Assembly: GCF_037038585.1 (NCBI RefSeq)
Contig: NC_092520.1
Span: 122,978,001-123,042,000, forward strand
Direction of reading: 5' to 3'
Length of the DNA: 64,000 nucleotides
From: Patagioenas fasciata
Taxonomy: Eukaryota; Chordata; Aves; Columbiformes; Columbidae
Made by a program: the position numbers and the translations under genes. This document shows positions 50,211 through 63,951 of the stretch, piece after piece; position 1 is the stretch's first letter, and the number at the start of each line of letters is the position of its first letter. Under the pieces are notes generated by a model. The model did no database searches. It saw nothing but the letters and a program-made list of their open reading frames with translations, and was not told where the DNA came from.

Positions 50211-52084
50211 TGTGTGGAGACATATGAAATAGTAAATGTGCAATGGATCAAAGGCTTGATCAGTGAGCAGCTAAATGTACAGTCCAGTTTTCCCAGGAAT
50301 GGGCAGAGAAATTTGAATGAGTTCTGCTGTGGAAATCAGCATATGGATGTTGCTACTTTCTATTCTTGTCTATGTTGTAGCTGCTTTTTATGATCTTAGG
50401 GAATTAATTTTACATCTCTGCGTTTGGCTATTCCCTTGCATAACTATGAGAATTGTAATAGGCAATGCTGTGGACCTAAGTTCAATTGTGGACTAGGATT
50501 TGCTTCCACAGTACAGCCATAAGCATAACAGAAAATCCTAAAAGAAGGAATGTGCAATGTTTACCACTTTTCATAGATGATTTTCACACTCCTTCCCTGG
50601 TGTGCGTGTCTGTGCATGTGTTTGCTTTCACAGTCAAAAGCATTCTTGGCAAAGGTAATCTCTGAGTGAAGAGAATACCCCAGCAGTTTATTAATTATGG
50701 TTTTTGTCACCAGGGAGTCAAAAGTTGGACTCCACAATAAAGCAATCAGTTGCATAGAATTTGGCTGGCTCTAACAGGAACGGAAGACAGCAGCTATTTA
50801 AAATATCTGTTCGGTAAATTAAAAAAAAAAAAGAAGTTCTTATAAAGCATATATCCTAGGTCTTGCATCATCAATGATGTTGTTTCTCCAACAGTTGAAG
50901 GAAGCAACTCTTTCAAAGAGTTAGAAAGCAGAAAATAACAAGATATCTTAGCCTGAAAAACCATTTTCCCAGTAAGTAATGAAAAAAGAGGCCAAAAGTG
51001 GATTTGGTATTGGAATGGGCTGAACTTCCTCTGTCAACATTTAAGGCTGATTTCACCCGTCTTCAATTTCTAGTACAGATACATGTCACAGCCACTGTTA
51101 AGCTAAGAGCATCTTACTTCATATGCTTGTTGTCATCAGATTTTAATAATTTTACAAAGACTGGTATCTCTTTTGCATCCCTAGGATGAAAGAGCACATG
51201 ATTCCTTGCAGTGTAAGTGTTAACTATTTTTAACAGCTTGTCTACTTCCAATGAAATGTGCCCATGTTTTAGTATACCTTATTTGCAGTTTTAAAGTTTA
51301 GGCTTGATTTTTCATCTGGTGTCAATTCTATTCACTTCAAAGTCATTCCAGTAATTCTCACAGGATTAGTTTTTAACCTCACATGTAGCATCCTCTTTTG
51401 TGTTTATACAAGTGACAGGATTGTACAGTCTGAGCCTCATAATATGAGATAGAATTTGATAAACAGAACTGTTGACTTTCCTACTTTTCCAGTACTTTCT
51501 ATAAATTCTTATCCCCAGATTTCTAGGTAACTAGACCAAATTATTTAAACATAGTGTCTTAATCTGATCCATAATTAAACTCCAAAAAAGGCTTAGTTCA
51601 CATTTTCAGGACAACACCTGTTTCTGCATCAATGCAGAAACTTCGGTTGTCAGCATAGTTTTTTCTTTAACCATCTATGTACAGATGCCTGTGTTCAGCT
51701 TAAGACACTTTGAATAGTTGTGGCCCTCCTGGACAACACTAGAGGACAATTTAATGTGTACGATAGAAGATGGTATTAAATAGTGCAGAAAATCCTGAAA
51801 GAAGCGGGAATGAAAACACTCTTCAACTTCCTTTATTTTTATTACTTGATCATATGTTAATACCAAATTTTTTCATGAAATTACCACCATAGTTGTTCAA
51901 ATCACCAAGTGGCAAGGAGAGATCAAGTCTGGGTGGGACTCAAGGAGATAGCTCTGCATTTAGGGTTAAGGTTGAGGTGCAGCTGCAGGATAAGTTGTAA
52001 GACCAACTTCATCCCATTGTTTCCCTCATGGTTTTCTTAATTTTGAATCATACAGTCACAGAACCCAAGATACTTTTAGGCTGG
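50211..52084. other. AT-rich non-coding stretch
   Basis: No gene or repeat body recognised. Confidence 0.5.
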
Positions 52085-52735
52085 TGTGCTGGGCATAGGT
52101 GCCAAAGTGCTGGCAGCTGGGAAGGCTGCAGGGGTGGCTTCTGTGAAGAGAGGCCAGGGACTGCCCTGTGCCAGACACAGCTGGCTTTGGTGAACCCACT
52201 GCAGGATGTGGCTGAGCCCATCAGCCACATGTGCAGCACCTCTGTGAAAATGTATGTAAGAAAGAAAAAATGCTGCCAAGGATTGTAAGGAGCAGGGGAG
52301 AGTGTAAGAAACAGTTCTGAAAACAGCAAAGCTGGAGGATGTGAGGAGATGCTCCAGAAGCTGGAACAGAGATTCCCCTGCTGCCTATGCAGAGGGCCAC
52401 GCTGCAGAAGGATGCTGGAGCCTGTGGAGGACTTTATGCTGGAGCTGATTCCCTGAGGGAACCATGGCCCAGGGAGAACCCACACCTGAGGAAGTTTTAT
52501 TCCTGAAGGACTGCATCCTATGGAGAGGAACCATGCTGTCCTGTTGGGATGGGGGAATGGGAGAGTGACTGGGTGGGAGGCTGGAAATGACAGGTTGGTT
52601 CTGCTTCGTACCTTGTCTGTCAGTATTGTCAAATTGTCATGTTGTACAAGTAGGAGAAACAAAATAGGCAAATACAAATAATGACTGAGCTACTCGGGTC
52701 TGCTGTGCTGTGAATTTAAATGAAAATAAAACTTG
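52085..52735 (+). mobile_element. Diverged ERVL-type LTR remnant
   Basis: The sequence has a chain of ggagctg, gatgctggagcctgtggagg and tcctgaaggactgcatccta units, the internal near-repeats I associate with avian ERVL-type LTRs, in the plus orientation, with an aataaa hexamer at about 52,725. No gag, pol or env is present, so it is a solo or partial LTR. Boundaries are approximate; I could not find clear TG...CA ends or a target-site duplication. The antisense 209-codon frame across it (52,048-52,677) is a by-product of its composition. Confidence 0.55.
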
Positions 52736-53956
52736 AGCCTTGCATTATGCCAAAAAATCACAAATTAAAAACACAATTTTTCCCCAAATATCATTTAGGC
52801 TTTGCTTGTACAGCATTAGCCATGAAATGCACAGTCAGAATGCAGTTTTATTTTCCCCCAGTCAATAAGGTGCGTATTCATTAAAGAAATACTACGTTAG
52901 CTTTCAGCTATTTTACAACAAGCCTATTTCTTCTGCATCAGGATCTAAGCTTTAATGCAAGATCAGAGGAAGTAAAGAAGTTAAATATTGATAGGTCTTT
53001 AGAGGGAATATCCACCTGAGCCCAGTTCAAGACAAAATTCATAGACGTAAGGGTGTTATTGATCATTTTTGCATCATGGAAGGAGCTCGGAGCTCTGGAT
53101 GGACCCTTGCAGAGAGTGTGTGCAGGGTGTGGGCATGAGGCCTGGCATGCCTTCTGTCTGGCTGTTTTTCCCTTACTTATATTTGAAACTGTAACTCCTA
53201 GTTTGAATGTTTGTAGTCATAGCACTCTACAAATAGCAACCAACTTTCCAGTTATTCTTTGTGCTTGCATATTTTCCAGTTAATGTTTGTTTCTATTAGA
53301 AAAATGTTCTGTCAATGAATCAAGGTGCTCTATTGGAATGTGAGGTTCCTGTGGATGTGTGGTGATAGATTCTCTGGAAAAGTGAACCGAAAAGCAAATT
53401 TTCATGGATATTTTATGAGGAACATCAGAAAGAGTAACATTAGGCAGTGGGAAAGGGCAAGGGACTATGCAGCCATCTTGTCTCAACTTTCATGATAGTG
53501 TGGAATGACACAGGACTGGGCTGTAGACCCACAGAGAAATAATTTAGAGAGCGAAAGTCTTCTGGTTTTACTTCTTAGTGCCATATTTTTTAATTAATTG
53601 GCTTTTATATTTACTTTTTTTTAACAAATTTAACAATACTGCAATACTTAGAAGTATTGTAATAGGTTTTTTAGTAGTGTGAATGGTTTAAATTATTGCT
53701 CATCATTAAAATACAAAGAACTATTTTTACCATGGAAGTTTCCCTGGAAATGATGGGGAAGATGGCAGATGACATTAATATGTACATATGTTTTTGTGGC
53801 TGTCACATTACCTCTTGGGGTGGAGAACTGAAGGTTTTTTTTCCAATTGAAACTATTTTTTATCTCAGTTTTGCCTGCCTGAAATTTGATAATATAACAT
53901 TGTTTATTCACTTACACTTTACTTACATGCTAAGATTGGGAGAAAGCATTAGCCTT
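52736..53956. other. Non-coding stretch
   Basis: Nothing recognised. Confidence 0.5.
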
Positions 53957-54140
53957 CCCCCCCCCCCTTTTTTTTTCTTTTTTCTTTTTTCTTTTTTCTT
54001 TTTTCATTTTTCTTTTTTCTTTTTATTTCTATTTTTTCTCTTTTTCTTTTTTCTTTTTTTCTTTTTTCTTTTTCTTTTCTCTCTTTTTTCATTTCTCTGT
54101 TTTTTTCTGTTTTCTCTTTTTTTCTACCTGTTTTTTTCTT
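53957..54140. repeat. Long pyrimidine tract (C11 then (T5-6C)n)
   Basis: Eleven C residues are followed by about 170 bases of T runs with regularly spaced single C, with few purines. The unit is near seven bases (TTTTTTC) on the left and decays to the right. Frames translated through it are simple Phe/Leu or Lys/Glu runs and are not genes. Confidence 0.9.
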
Positions 54141-55698
54141 CAAAGATAAGGTATTTCTTCAGAAATGCAGATTTTTGAAAGAGTTGTGGTCTGTAGTTTT
54201 CAGAGTTCTCTTTCGAACTTCAGTAATTTGTAGAGAGAAGAAAGTGCATCAGAGTAACTTTTTAAGCTGTTAGCATCAGACAGCAGTACAGCTTGATCGA
54301 TAGAGGCAGAAGGTAGCACTGGTGTAACAACATTTTTTTGTACAAGGAGAGAGAACTCTGGTTATTTGTGATATGAGCACTTGCTTAAATAATTGCAATA
54401 TATCATATAATTTAATGAAGAGATCAAAAAGTTACCTCTGAGGTTGATTGTGAGAAGAGCTGTGTATGACTTCAAGGCACTGAATGAAGGTAACTTAATG
54501 AAGAGAAGAAGAAAGAAATGGATAAAGGCTGTTTCAGAAAGTGCTTCACTTATGAAGTTTATACATTCTTCATTGTAATGACACAGGATATTCAGCTGGA
54601 GTCTTCCAACCATATATTCTCATAATCGACATCTTTAAACTTGAGAAACAAGAAAAGCCAGGATTAGAGGTTTTTCTAATAACTTGTTTTTATTGGCAAA
54701 TCTGTTGTTCTTGATCAGTCTCTTTCATATGCAGGTTCAAGCATAACTTGCATGAATTGAGTTTACAGATATATCAAAACAAAAGCTCTCTTTCCATCAT
54801 TAATAGGTTGGTTTTGTGATTTTGAACTAGTCTGTCCTGTGAAACTAAGCTTAGAACTCTTCTGTCAATTTCTGGGAGCACTCAAAATATCATAACTCTC
54901 AACAATCTCAAACAAAGTAAAAAAAATAATGCATTTTAATGTCTAAGTGATATAAATATAATTTGTCACTGTTTCAATGGAATCTAATGTCTGTGACTGC
55001 AAATGAACTTCAGACAGAGAACTTGCTTTACTTAAAAAACTAAACAACTCACATAACCAGTGCATGTCTTGTTAATGAAAAAAACCATAAAATAAAAAAA
55101 TCTTAGTATTCAGAGGAAGATATATTTACTTTGAAACAGGATTTAACAATTGAAAAATCTTTTTTTTCATTTTAAATGTGATTTCATAATCACAAATGTT
55201 TCTAACTGATATAGTCAGCACGAATAGTTCACTCTGTGGCATGAGCATGACTTGACAACATATAGTTATTAGAGAATTATTACAGGGGAATACAGTACTA
55301 AGCCTTGAGGACAAGTGGTCAATAGCAAACAAGACAAAAAGCAGAAAAAGTTGTTCATTTTTCATTTGATGTTTAGATATCAAAGACATATTGTTTTTGC
55401 TGCATCTTGAAGGGTACAGAGAAAAGGAGGAGAGCTCTAGCCTGCTTTTCTGGACAAGACAACATTCACTATCAGAAATTATGCATGTTTTTCATGTCAC
55501 AAGGTCTGTAATATTTCAGAGAACCATTGCCAATGCATGTCTGAAAATAATTAATTCCTGAAGATAGAGTACTCAACATGATCTCAGCTGTGAAAAGCAA
55601 TGACAACACTGTGCTTCAGTTCTCTGCTTCTGGGAACAGTTTGGTTTGGGATCCTTTTTTCTTGTCTCTTTCTCCACATTTTAAAGCACTGCTTATTT
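54141..55698. other. AT-rich non-coding stretch
   Basis: Nothing recognised. Confidence 0.5.
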
Positions 55699-55774
55699 AA
55701 AAAAAAAGAAAGAAAAAAAAAAAGGCATATTTTCTTATCTTCTTTTTTCTTCTTCTCTTTTCTCTCTCATTTTC
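55699..55774. repeat. A-rich tract followed by a pyrimidine tract
   Basis: An AAAG-interrupted A run (55,699-55,723) lies just left of a TTC/TCT-rich tract (55,731-55,774) on the same strand. Confidence 0.75.
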
Positions 55775-58700
55775 CAGACTGACTGAATAATGTCCAAAAC
55801 AGTCTGAAGGTCAAAGGGATGCAAGCATGTATTCCAATGCATGTTAACATGTTTTTGAAACCGTAAGAGTCCTGGCATCTTACTAGAGGAAGCTTCTATC
55901 TCCCAGTTGTGAAATTCTGAGAGCTAGTTTGTGGCTTTACATACTCTGCCTGTTATGACAATAAGTTTACCTTTTCAGAGATTTCAGTTTCTGAGCACTT
56001 CTTCTGTGAGCACTGCTCTCCCCTTTCCCCCTTCCTTCTTTTCCCTTCCCCTTTACCATAAAAACCAAACCAAAATAAACACACAACAAAAACCTAAAAA
56101 ATATCTGGCTGCATACGAGACAGTTAACATTTTTTAAAACAGTATCTTAAATAGATAATCTGCCAAAAGAGAGAAGAGAAACTGCACTGCCATGCCCTTA
56201 CCATTGATACATGCATAATGCTAGTCGGTGACCAGGTTCTCAGTTATTATTTTTAACTGTTGTTTTCTCCAGCTGTGTTATGCAGTCTTCGTAGCAAAAA
56301 AGAGGGAAAATTCTGGTTAGACTGAAGATGAATTGTCTGAAACAAATCACCGCTCCATTTTAAAAGCATATGAAGTCTGTAAATTTACTGCTTTTCTAAA
56401 ACTTGAGAACTGATTATTTGATGAGAATACACGGCATAAGTGCCTGATTCACCTACTGATTTTTCACTGACCTTTTGACTTCCTTGCTGCTGGGGGACAC
56501 AAATTCTGTGATCCTGTCTTCATGCTGTTTCTTTTTGTCATTATCCATGATTCATCTTCCCTGTGAGTTGTCAAACTTGAGTTATTTTTAATCCTTTTCT
56601 GGGCCTCCCTAAGGGCATTATATCATATCTCTTGACACTGTACATAATCTCTCAGTCCCTATTGTCCTACTCTATTCAGATTACTTGTGTTTATTTCCTA
56701 CCCTTGACATCGTTCCAACTATTATTCCTCTTTTTAAATAAATCTGCAAATTTGGACAACCTACAACCACTTTCATTTTTCCAAACAATTTATATGAGCC
56801 CATTAAACAGAATCAGTCACAGTCACAGTAACACAGAAATCCTTCAGGGCCTCAGTTGTTATCTTCTCATTTGCAGTAGATTGTTCTGGGACACAATTTT
56901 CTGGTAAAAATATAGTTTAGCTGGTTTACTTTAACCTCTCACTTCATTAGCTGTAGCAATATCTGGAAAAAGTGCAACCAATCCTACACATTTAAAAAGC
57001 AGATTATGTTTAAAACAAAAATATAGCTGTTATGCTGGGCTGGGTTTTCTTTATTTATTAACTTTTAAATCTGGGTATCTTGTAGAGGGGCTCCTTACCC
57101 ATTGCAATGCCTTTGTGCTTGCTCAAGAAATACAGTATATGTAAGGCTTTTCTCAAAATAACACTTTTGCACACTGGTGTGACTATTGATTTGAACTTGC
57201 AATATTTAAATGAAAGGAGACTCAAACCTGTTTGCATTTGTTCCAAAAATGAAGCTGGAATTAAGGTTGTGTGTTTGTTTTGGTAGTGGTGGTGTTTTGT
57301 TTTGTTTTCCACACCACTCATCCCCTCCTCCCCCAGCCGCCTTGATAATGTAATAGTTAAACTCTTTTGGCTAAATATTTCAAGAATTTTGACAATTCCA
57401 CTAAGAATAATCTTCATAAACCTCAGGAATTTAGATAATCCTCTCATCTTTAAAGGAACCAGAAGACTTTCAAAAACAGGAAAAGCACAGTTTAAACATC
57501 CAAGCAGTTGTAATTCTGCAATGTCATGACTTTTCAGTCTTACTCTATGTAAATTACTGTTTTCAGGATGTAGAAAATTATATACAAGCAGTAGAACTGC
57601 TGACATTCTTGCATGGGTTTTAGAAGAAAGTTTCACTAATGCTTAGGATCAGCTTAACTCATTTGGAGAACTGAAAATGGAGCTACAAAATAAAAACTAC
57701 TTCTAGAGTCTCTACTCATAAATGATATCTTTGTTTATTAATATTGCATGTGATTTACAAACTCTAAATCTATAATAGTAAATGACTGATTTCAGTAGGA
57801 ATTAGTGTTTAGACAACTGTGAAATATATATGCAGTCCAGTGGAAGCTGTGTGGCTGTGAAGAAAGTAATATTTTCCAAGTACCTATGCAGAATTACAAT
57901 GAGTGTGTCTGGGTGTGGGACTGAACCAGAGAGTGTTTAACTGGCATGCTAATTTTTTTGTTTGTTTGTTTTTCATTATTTTTCCTTGTAAACCCTACAA
58001 AGACTAGATAAAGATTAAATGTATGGAACAGTATGGGTTTGTTTTTTTTACATCAAGAAAGTGAGTTAAAATTCTCTTCATTGTGGCATGACTGAGATGT
58101 AAAATCAGGAAAGATCACGCTGAGGATGAGACAAGGATATTAGTTTTAAAACGATGCAGGTTATTCAGAGTTACAAAAAGCCATATTTTAAGATGTGCAT
58201 TAAACTGAGTCTTTGATTTCTCATTTCACCCAACATGGCCAACACAGGGCATTATACTGATACTCTATAGTGTCTGACAGTTCTTTTTGAACTACCAACT
58301 GTTCCCCAGGGGCCAAAAAAGCCTGAGACTAAATTGCTTCTCTTGCTGAGGACTAGATGGATGCTCGTTACTGAGAGGGGCAGTTCAGAAACCCGAGGGG
58401 CTGCGTGAGCTGATATTGGAACTGAGGGCTCTGCCTCAGCCCTGACAGCTTCTTGTCAGGTCTCCTCACCTCCAGATGGTCAACTGGTTAGCAAACTGCC
58501 AAAACCTCTGACTCCTGTGTACTTCTGTCCAGGAAAAAAAGTTCAGCTCTAAAAAGTAGGACTACTACCGTATTTTTCTAAGTTGATTTAAAATGCCAAA
58601 GGTTCAAGCTTTGTCAAACACATCAGATTCAACGTAGATCTGACTGCTTTTGTATAATGAAGCACTTGTCTAAGCAAAGCTTGTTCCACTGTTGTGGGTG

Positions 58701-60238
58701 GCAACACTTTCCATGTCATTGAACTCAAATCTTAGGCCCTGGAGTTTCATATGTATTCACTCAATATCCTGTCCATTTCTCTAGCTCATCCAGTTAGTGG
58801 CTTATTTGAATATCCAGCCCATTATACAAACTGAAACAAATTATTTTACTTTGTAAAACTAATTATACGTCCTGAAAAGGTGAAATGATTATGTTTTCAA
58901 ACCATCTATGGCTTAAAAAAATAAATAATTAAAAAATCAGCAGTGATATTTACAAAGGTCATGAGCAGCAGGGACAGCTTGGGGTTTTTTGTTATTGTTT
59001 CCAGTTGTACTGTGTGGACTACTCCAAGTCTTTGGCTGTTACAAGAATGGGAGGAGATATAAGAAAGACTGATCATTTATGTGCATGGATGCATTCACCT
59101 CTCTTTTGAAATCAGTTGAGTTAGAAGAAAAGCACTGTGAAAGATTGATTATTAAATACTTCTGAACTAGTACAAAGTTCTCATGTAAACTTTTTAGTAG
59201 TAGTTGAATGAATTAGTGAAAGGGTTTCCAGCCACCAGCAAAGTAATAACCAATTAGAAGTTTCCTTTCTACTAGTAAGAGGCTCCTGGGCAGAACGTGG
59301 TCTTGATTTTGTGGAGTGTGTCTCAATCATATGAATTTATGGATGAGTACATCTTACTGTTTTTAGTTCACATGCCCTTCTAGTGGTGGATTATGAATCT
59401 TAGAGCTTCATAGATAGTCAGCTGGCCTTATCTGCTACTTTCTTTCTCTCTTTTGGAAAGCTTGTTTAATATTTATTCTGTACCTTTTCTAGTTTCGAGC
59501 TGATAAATACTCAACATTGAAATCATATTAAAAAGTTAATGTTTTTGAAGTTTTTCAGAATGAAAATGCCTGATCTGATCTTGTTTCACTTTTTCAGAAA
59601 ATAAACAGGATGCAATAAATTTTTATTATCTTCTGCTCCAAAACTTTGGCAGATTAGCTGCAAAACAAGTTTTGTTTGACAACGTTGTATAAATACTTTT
59701 TTCTTGAATGGTGGTGATACCAAAAGATTTAAAACCAAAGGCTTTGAAGTGTTGTCCAATTGTTTCAGTATATACTGCATTAAGAAATGTTTTAACTTTT
59801 GTAGCTTTGAAGGGTGTCTTAATATTAAGCAAAAGCTGGTGTGCTTCTGCACCACATGGAAATGAGGAAATATTCAAAAATGCTTTTCCTTTCTGATAGC
59901 CTTTTATTGGGTGACACTGAGTGAACACTTCAAAGAAGAAAACCCTACATTTGTGTGTTTGCATAGATCTTAGCTCCAGCCTAGCAGGGGCCTAAGGAAC
60001 TGGTGTAGTACAAAATGACTGCAGAAGTTTTTTGGGAAAAAGAGCAATGATTTAAATCACACTTTTGTGAAATTGGAATCTCAATCCCTTATTGTTAGAA
60101 ATGGTGGATTATATGGGTTACTTTTTACAAAATAGAGGGGAAGACTATTTCAGTAAACAGTATCAGAAAAAATCAGACAAAATACAGAAAAAGGACAACC
60201 AAAATGTATTTCTTTTATTGAATTTGGTAGCAGAAGGG
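55775..60238. other. Non-coding stretch
   Basis: No gene recognised. The longest frame is 192 codons on the minus strand (57,058-57,636), without any motif I know. Positions 58,300-58,520 are less AT-rich. The 112-codon minus-strand frame at 59,626-59,964 is also unrecognised. Confidence 0.4.
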
Positions 60239-60272
60239 AAAAAAAAAAAAAAAAAAAAGAGAGAGAGAAAAA
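60239..60272. repeat. Poly(A) run with (GA)n end
   Basis: About twenty A residues followed by GAGAGAGAG and more A. No retroposon body recognised upstream. Confidence 0.8.
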
Positions 60273-61298
60273 ACCTAGATGTGAAATGTAAGAAAAAAGA
60301 GATCAGTAAGTCTGAAAAACAAAAGGAAAGCTCTATGAGTTTTCAACTTAAAAAGAAAACCTTTAAAATATCTTAGATTATCCATTTTCAAATGCCCTAG
60401 TTGTTCATTAGGTTTCCTACTGGTGTAGAGCAGTGGTTATGTTGCAATATTCCATTCCAGCAGTTTGCATTTATTCCTGCATTTGCAAGGGTAGGTACCA
60501 TTTCAGGATGGGAACTAACGGGGTCTTCGACCTGTAGAAAGAACTTCAGAGGAAAATCACTGAGTAGGAACTCTCCTTTTAAGTGTGTCACTTTTTGCAA
60601 ATAGGGAACTCTGGAAGAGGAGCCTGAGGATGAAAGTAGCAAATAAGTCTATGAAAAAAGCCTTTAGGTATTAATCTGCCTTTCAATCAGTATGTGCTCT
60701 GTGTTTGTGGCCTTCTTACCTTAAGATACCTTTCATCTCTGTGAATTTTTATTTCAACCCTTATGAAAATGGGACAAAAGATTGAAGGTTTTAAGTAATA
60801 TTTTGAAGTATTGTTTTAAGAGTATGTTGAATCTGATGAAAAGAAAGAGGTTTTTTTGAGTGAGCACTTGAAATATGATGAAATTTTATATAAATGAGAA
60901 GTTGGCCTTTCAAAGCTTTCTTATGTTTTCTAGTAATTTCCCTACCTAAAAGAAAAATAAAACTACTAGAGGCTTTTCATAGTGTGAGATAATAGATATT
61001 CTAATGACAAGAATAAATATATTGTATGACAAACAGAACAAGAGCAGGAACAAAGGTACTATTGTGCTTAAAACTGTTGGATGACATTTAATAGATGACA
61101 TACTTTTCCTAGATTATAAGGATTCAGTAACAGCAAAGGATACACATTCTACACATGGATACATATATTCCATATAAATATTTTATTTTCTTCTGCACTT
61201 GTCAAAGATTACTTTTAAAAAATTATGCAACATTTATTTTATTCTCTGAAGTGTTTGATAGTGTTCACTGTTGGTTTTGTTGTTGCTGTGGTGGCGTG
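60273..61298. other. AT-rich non-coding stretch
   Basis: Nothing recognised. Confidence 0.5.
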
Positions 61299-61320
61299 TT
61301 TTTTTTTTTTTTTTTTTTTT
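61299..61320. repeat. Homopolymer T run
   Basis: Twenty-two T residues after a short TTG-rich stretch. Confidence 0.85.
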
Positions 61321-62113
61321 AACAATAACTAATCGTGCAATTTAGCTCAAATGGAGGTTTTCTTGTTCATTCAATATTATTTCAATATAAAAATACCTAT
61401 GCAGCATCGTAGATGGTGCTATATGATGCAGAAGTACACAATCTCACTAATCTCATGTGAAAGCCAGACGTGATTCCATGCACAGATAAAAATGTCAGGC
61501 AATATAAACTAATAGAATAGTCTTATGAGAAATAGACTTTTGAATGGCATTTGGTTTCCCTACGCACATTTTCTCATCCTTTTCCAAATATCCACAGAAG
61601 ACTCATAGAGCAGCTGACCACTGGACTTGTGAATTTCAGTGGAACCAGACTTTCTGGAAGTATCAGTGAAAAATAAGCCAAAGGGAAATTTTTGTTTGAT
61701 TTTTCTGGATATGTAATGTGTATGATTTTTAGTTTACCCATGGGCTTTCCTGTTCATTAGAAGAAAATCTGGAGCTAGAAAACCCTTTAAAATTAAGCTG
61801 TCCAATCCAGCTGAAGCGCCCAAGTTTGCTTTTCCTCATCTATGTAAATCTGACATCACAACAGCCCTGGGTGCTTACAAAGAGAGAAAGGGGATGTTGC
61901 CAAAGGAGATCCAGCACATATATCCTTACTATGCTCCTGACTGGCTTGTCAGGGAAAATAAAACACAAAAATGTCTGTCAGAGTGAGGTTTCATAGAAGA
62001 AAGGAATGGATTGTAGCATTAGGTGAATCTCTTCAGAAATGCAGAGCTCTTCCCATGCCAACCCATGGGTTCTATCAGTAATTATGATACAACCATAGTA
62101 GTGCAGAAATGAG
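61321..62113. other. Non-coding stretch
   Basis: Nothing recognised. Confidence 0.5.
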
Positions 62114-62572
62114 GTTCTGGAATGAGTTCAGAGAAGGACAACAGAGCTGGTGAGGGGTCTGGAGCACAAGTCTGATGAGGAGCGGCTGAGGGAACAGGAG
62201 CTGTTTAGCCTGGAGAAAAGGAAGCTGAGGGAAGACCTCATCACTCTCTGCAACTACCTGAAAGAAGGCTGTAGCATGGAGGGTGTTGGTCTCTTACGCC
62301 AAGTAACAAGTGTTAGAACGAGAGGAAATGGCCTCAAGTTGCACCAGGAGAGGTTTACATTGGATATTAGGAAAAATTTCTTCATGGAAAGGATTGTAAA
62401 ACGTTGTACAGGCTGCCCAGGGAAGTAGCTGAATCACCATCCCTGGAGATATTTAGAAGATGAATAAATGAGGTCCTTGGGGACATGGTTTAGGGTGTTG
62501 CGGTAATGGTTGGACTTGACAATCTTGAGGATCTTTTCACACCAAAATGACTCTACGATTCTGTTCTATGAT
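62114..62572 (+). mobile_element. CR1 LINE, 5'-truncated 3' end
   Basis: Starts within the ORF2 C-terminal coding part and runs to a degraded tail (ctctacgattctgttctatg near 62,550-62,569). It lacks the clean octamer repeat of the copy at 23,832 and so has diverged at its 3' end. It keeps the segment deleted in that copy. Plus orientation. The left limit is approximate. Confidence 0.88.
62150..62428 (+). pseudogene. CR1 ORF2 C-terminal fragment
   Basis: A 92-codon frame keeps [27 protein letters not shown] and [11 protein letters not shown], hallmarks of the CR1 ORF2 tail after the reverse-transcriptase domain. A stop interrupts it soon after CPGK. The catalytic domains are absent. Confidence 0.85.
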
Positions 62573-63951
62573 CTGAATGCCATACAGATCTTTGGTTTCT
62601 GCCTGGGGCCATGAGAGAAGTCTGAAGAAATCTCTCTCCCCAAGTACTGCTGAATTTTATTTACTTGTAATCTGTTTCCTAGCTTCTAGGCTGACATCAG
62701 CTGCACCTTCTGGCTGGGCTGTCCTTCCTTTCCACAGTTAGTATTTTGATGAGATCAAGAGCAAATGCTCTGTTAGGTAATCACACAGAAGAGGAAGATA
62801 AGAGTGCCTGTGCCACTATTGCATTTTTTGGGTGCTCTTCTCTCAGGTGGGCACTGTGCTTAGAGAATTGTTTTGGCTTTTAGCTCTTTTCCAGTTTTTA
62901 ACTCTTCAGAAGCTGGATTTCCTGCATGACAGACATATTGCTCTGTCCTGGGTTCTTCAATCAACTTATCTGAAACACAGAGTCTCTCTTTTCACCTCTC
63001 TTTGAAGTATACCCTTTTAATGTGAATATGCTACTTCTAGAGGGAGACTTAATTGCCTTTTTTTTTTTTTTTTTTTTTCTGAACAAGGAATAGCTATTCC
63101 TTTGATTTTACTGCCTTTGGATGCTTCAAGTGGCTCTGAGTAAGAACATTTGAAATAATGTACTGACATTTCAGATAGGTCTCTGACAGCCTTTCATGGC
63201 TACTAGTGCCAAGCTGTGGATTTGCCTTCATTAAGTTGCTTTGTAAAAACTGCATTGTTGTGTGAGATATTCTCCTAATCTTTCATATTTTAAAGAGAAA
63301 TAAGCATGCAGGGAGAAGTAACTAATCTGTGTACACCAAGGTTATGAATGGTTGGACAGATAGAGATGACTTGTCTGTGGAGAACATTCTGGTGGCACAG
63401 AGCTAGTTTAGGAAAGCAGCTCCCTGCTCCCTGCTGCTCTATACCCAGAAACACACGGGTATCCCCAGCCTGTGTGGTCCCATTGCTCTGGGCAAGATGG
63501 AAAGTGACTTTCAGTATTCTGCAAGTAGTGTGTGTAACTGGGTGAAAAGGTTTCCATCTGTTTCCAAGCTGATATGATTTGGGCCAGGATAAGGTATTGC
63601 ATAATTTTCCTCTCCCTTATACAGGTAATCCAATGTACCACTTCCCATTGTTTGGTCCAGTCTATTTATGGTGGCAGGGCTTTCAAGTCACTTGGTATAG
63701 GAAAACTGCTAACATGAAAAGTTAGTTTTGCTGTTCTGGTAGAAAGTGGTTTCTGAAGATAGTAGCAGTTTTTAAGTAGCAGAAGTAGGAAAACATTTAA
63801 ATTGCAAAGCACTTGCTTGGCTTCTCACCACCACTTATGTTGCCACTTACAATCTTTTACATTTCTGCTCTTTGTTCTGCTGGAGTGAATATGTTGATAG
63901 AGATCTGCATATTCATATTATTTGAAGATAAACAGACACATACTGTGGTCT
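62573..63951. other. Non-coding stretch with a T21 run
   Basis: No gene recognised. Twenty-one T residues lie at 63,058-63,078. Confidence 0.5.

Noticed and set aside
52048..52677. 209-codon minus-strand open frame, the longest in the window
   Set aside because: It is antisense to the LTR-like repeat and its low stop count follows from that repeat's composition.
53696..54178. 160-codon plus-strand frame
   Set aside because: Most of it is the translation of the pyrimidine tract, a run of Phe and Leu.
61299..61320. T22 run as a Pol III terminator
   Set aside because: No RNA gene upstream; similar T runs occur throughout the window.
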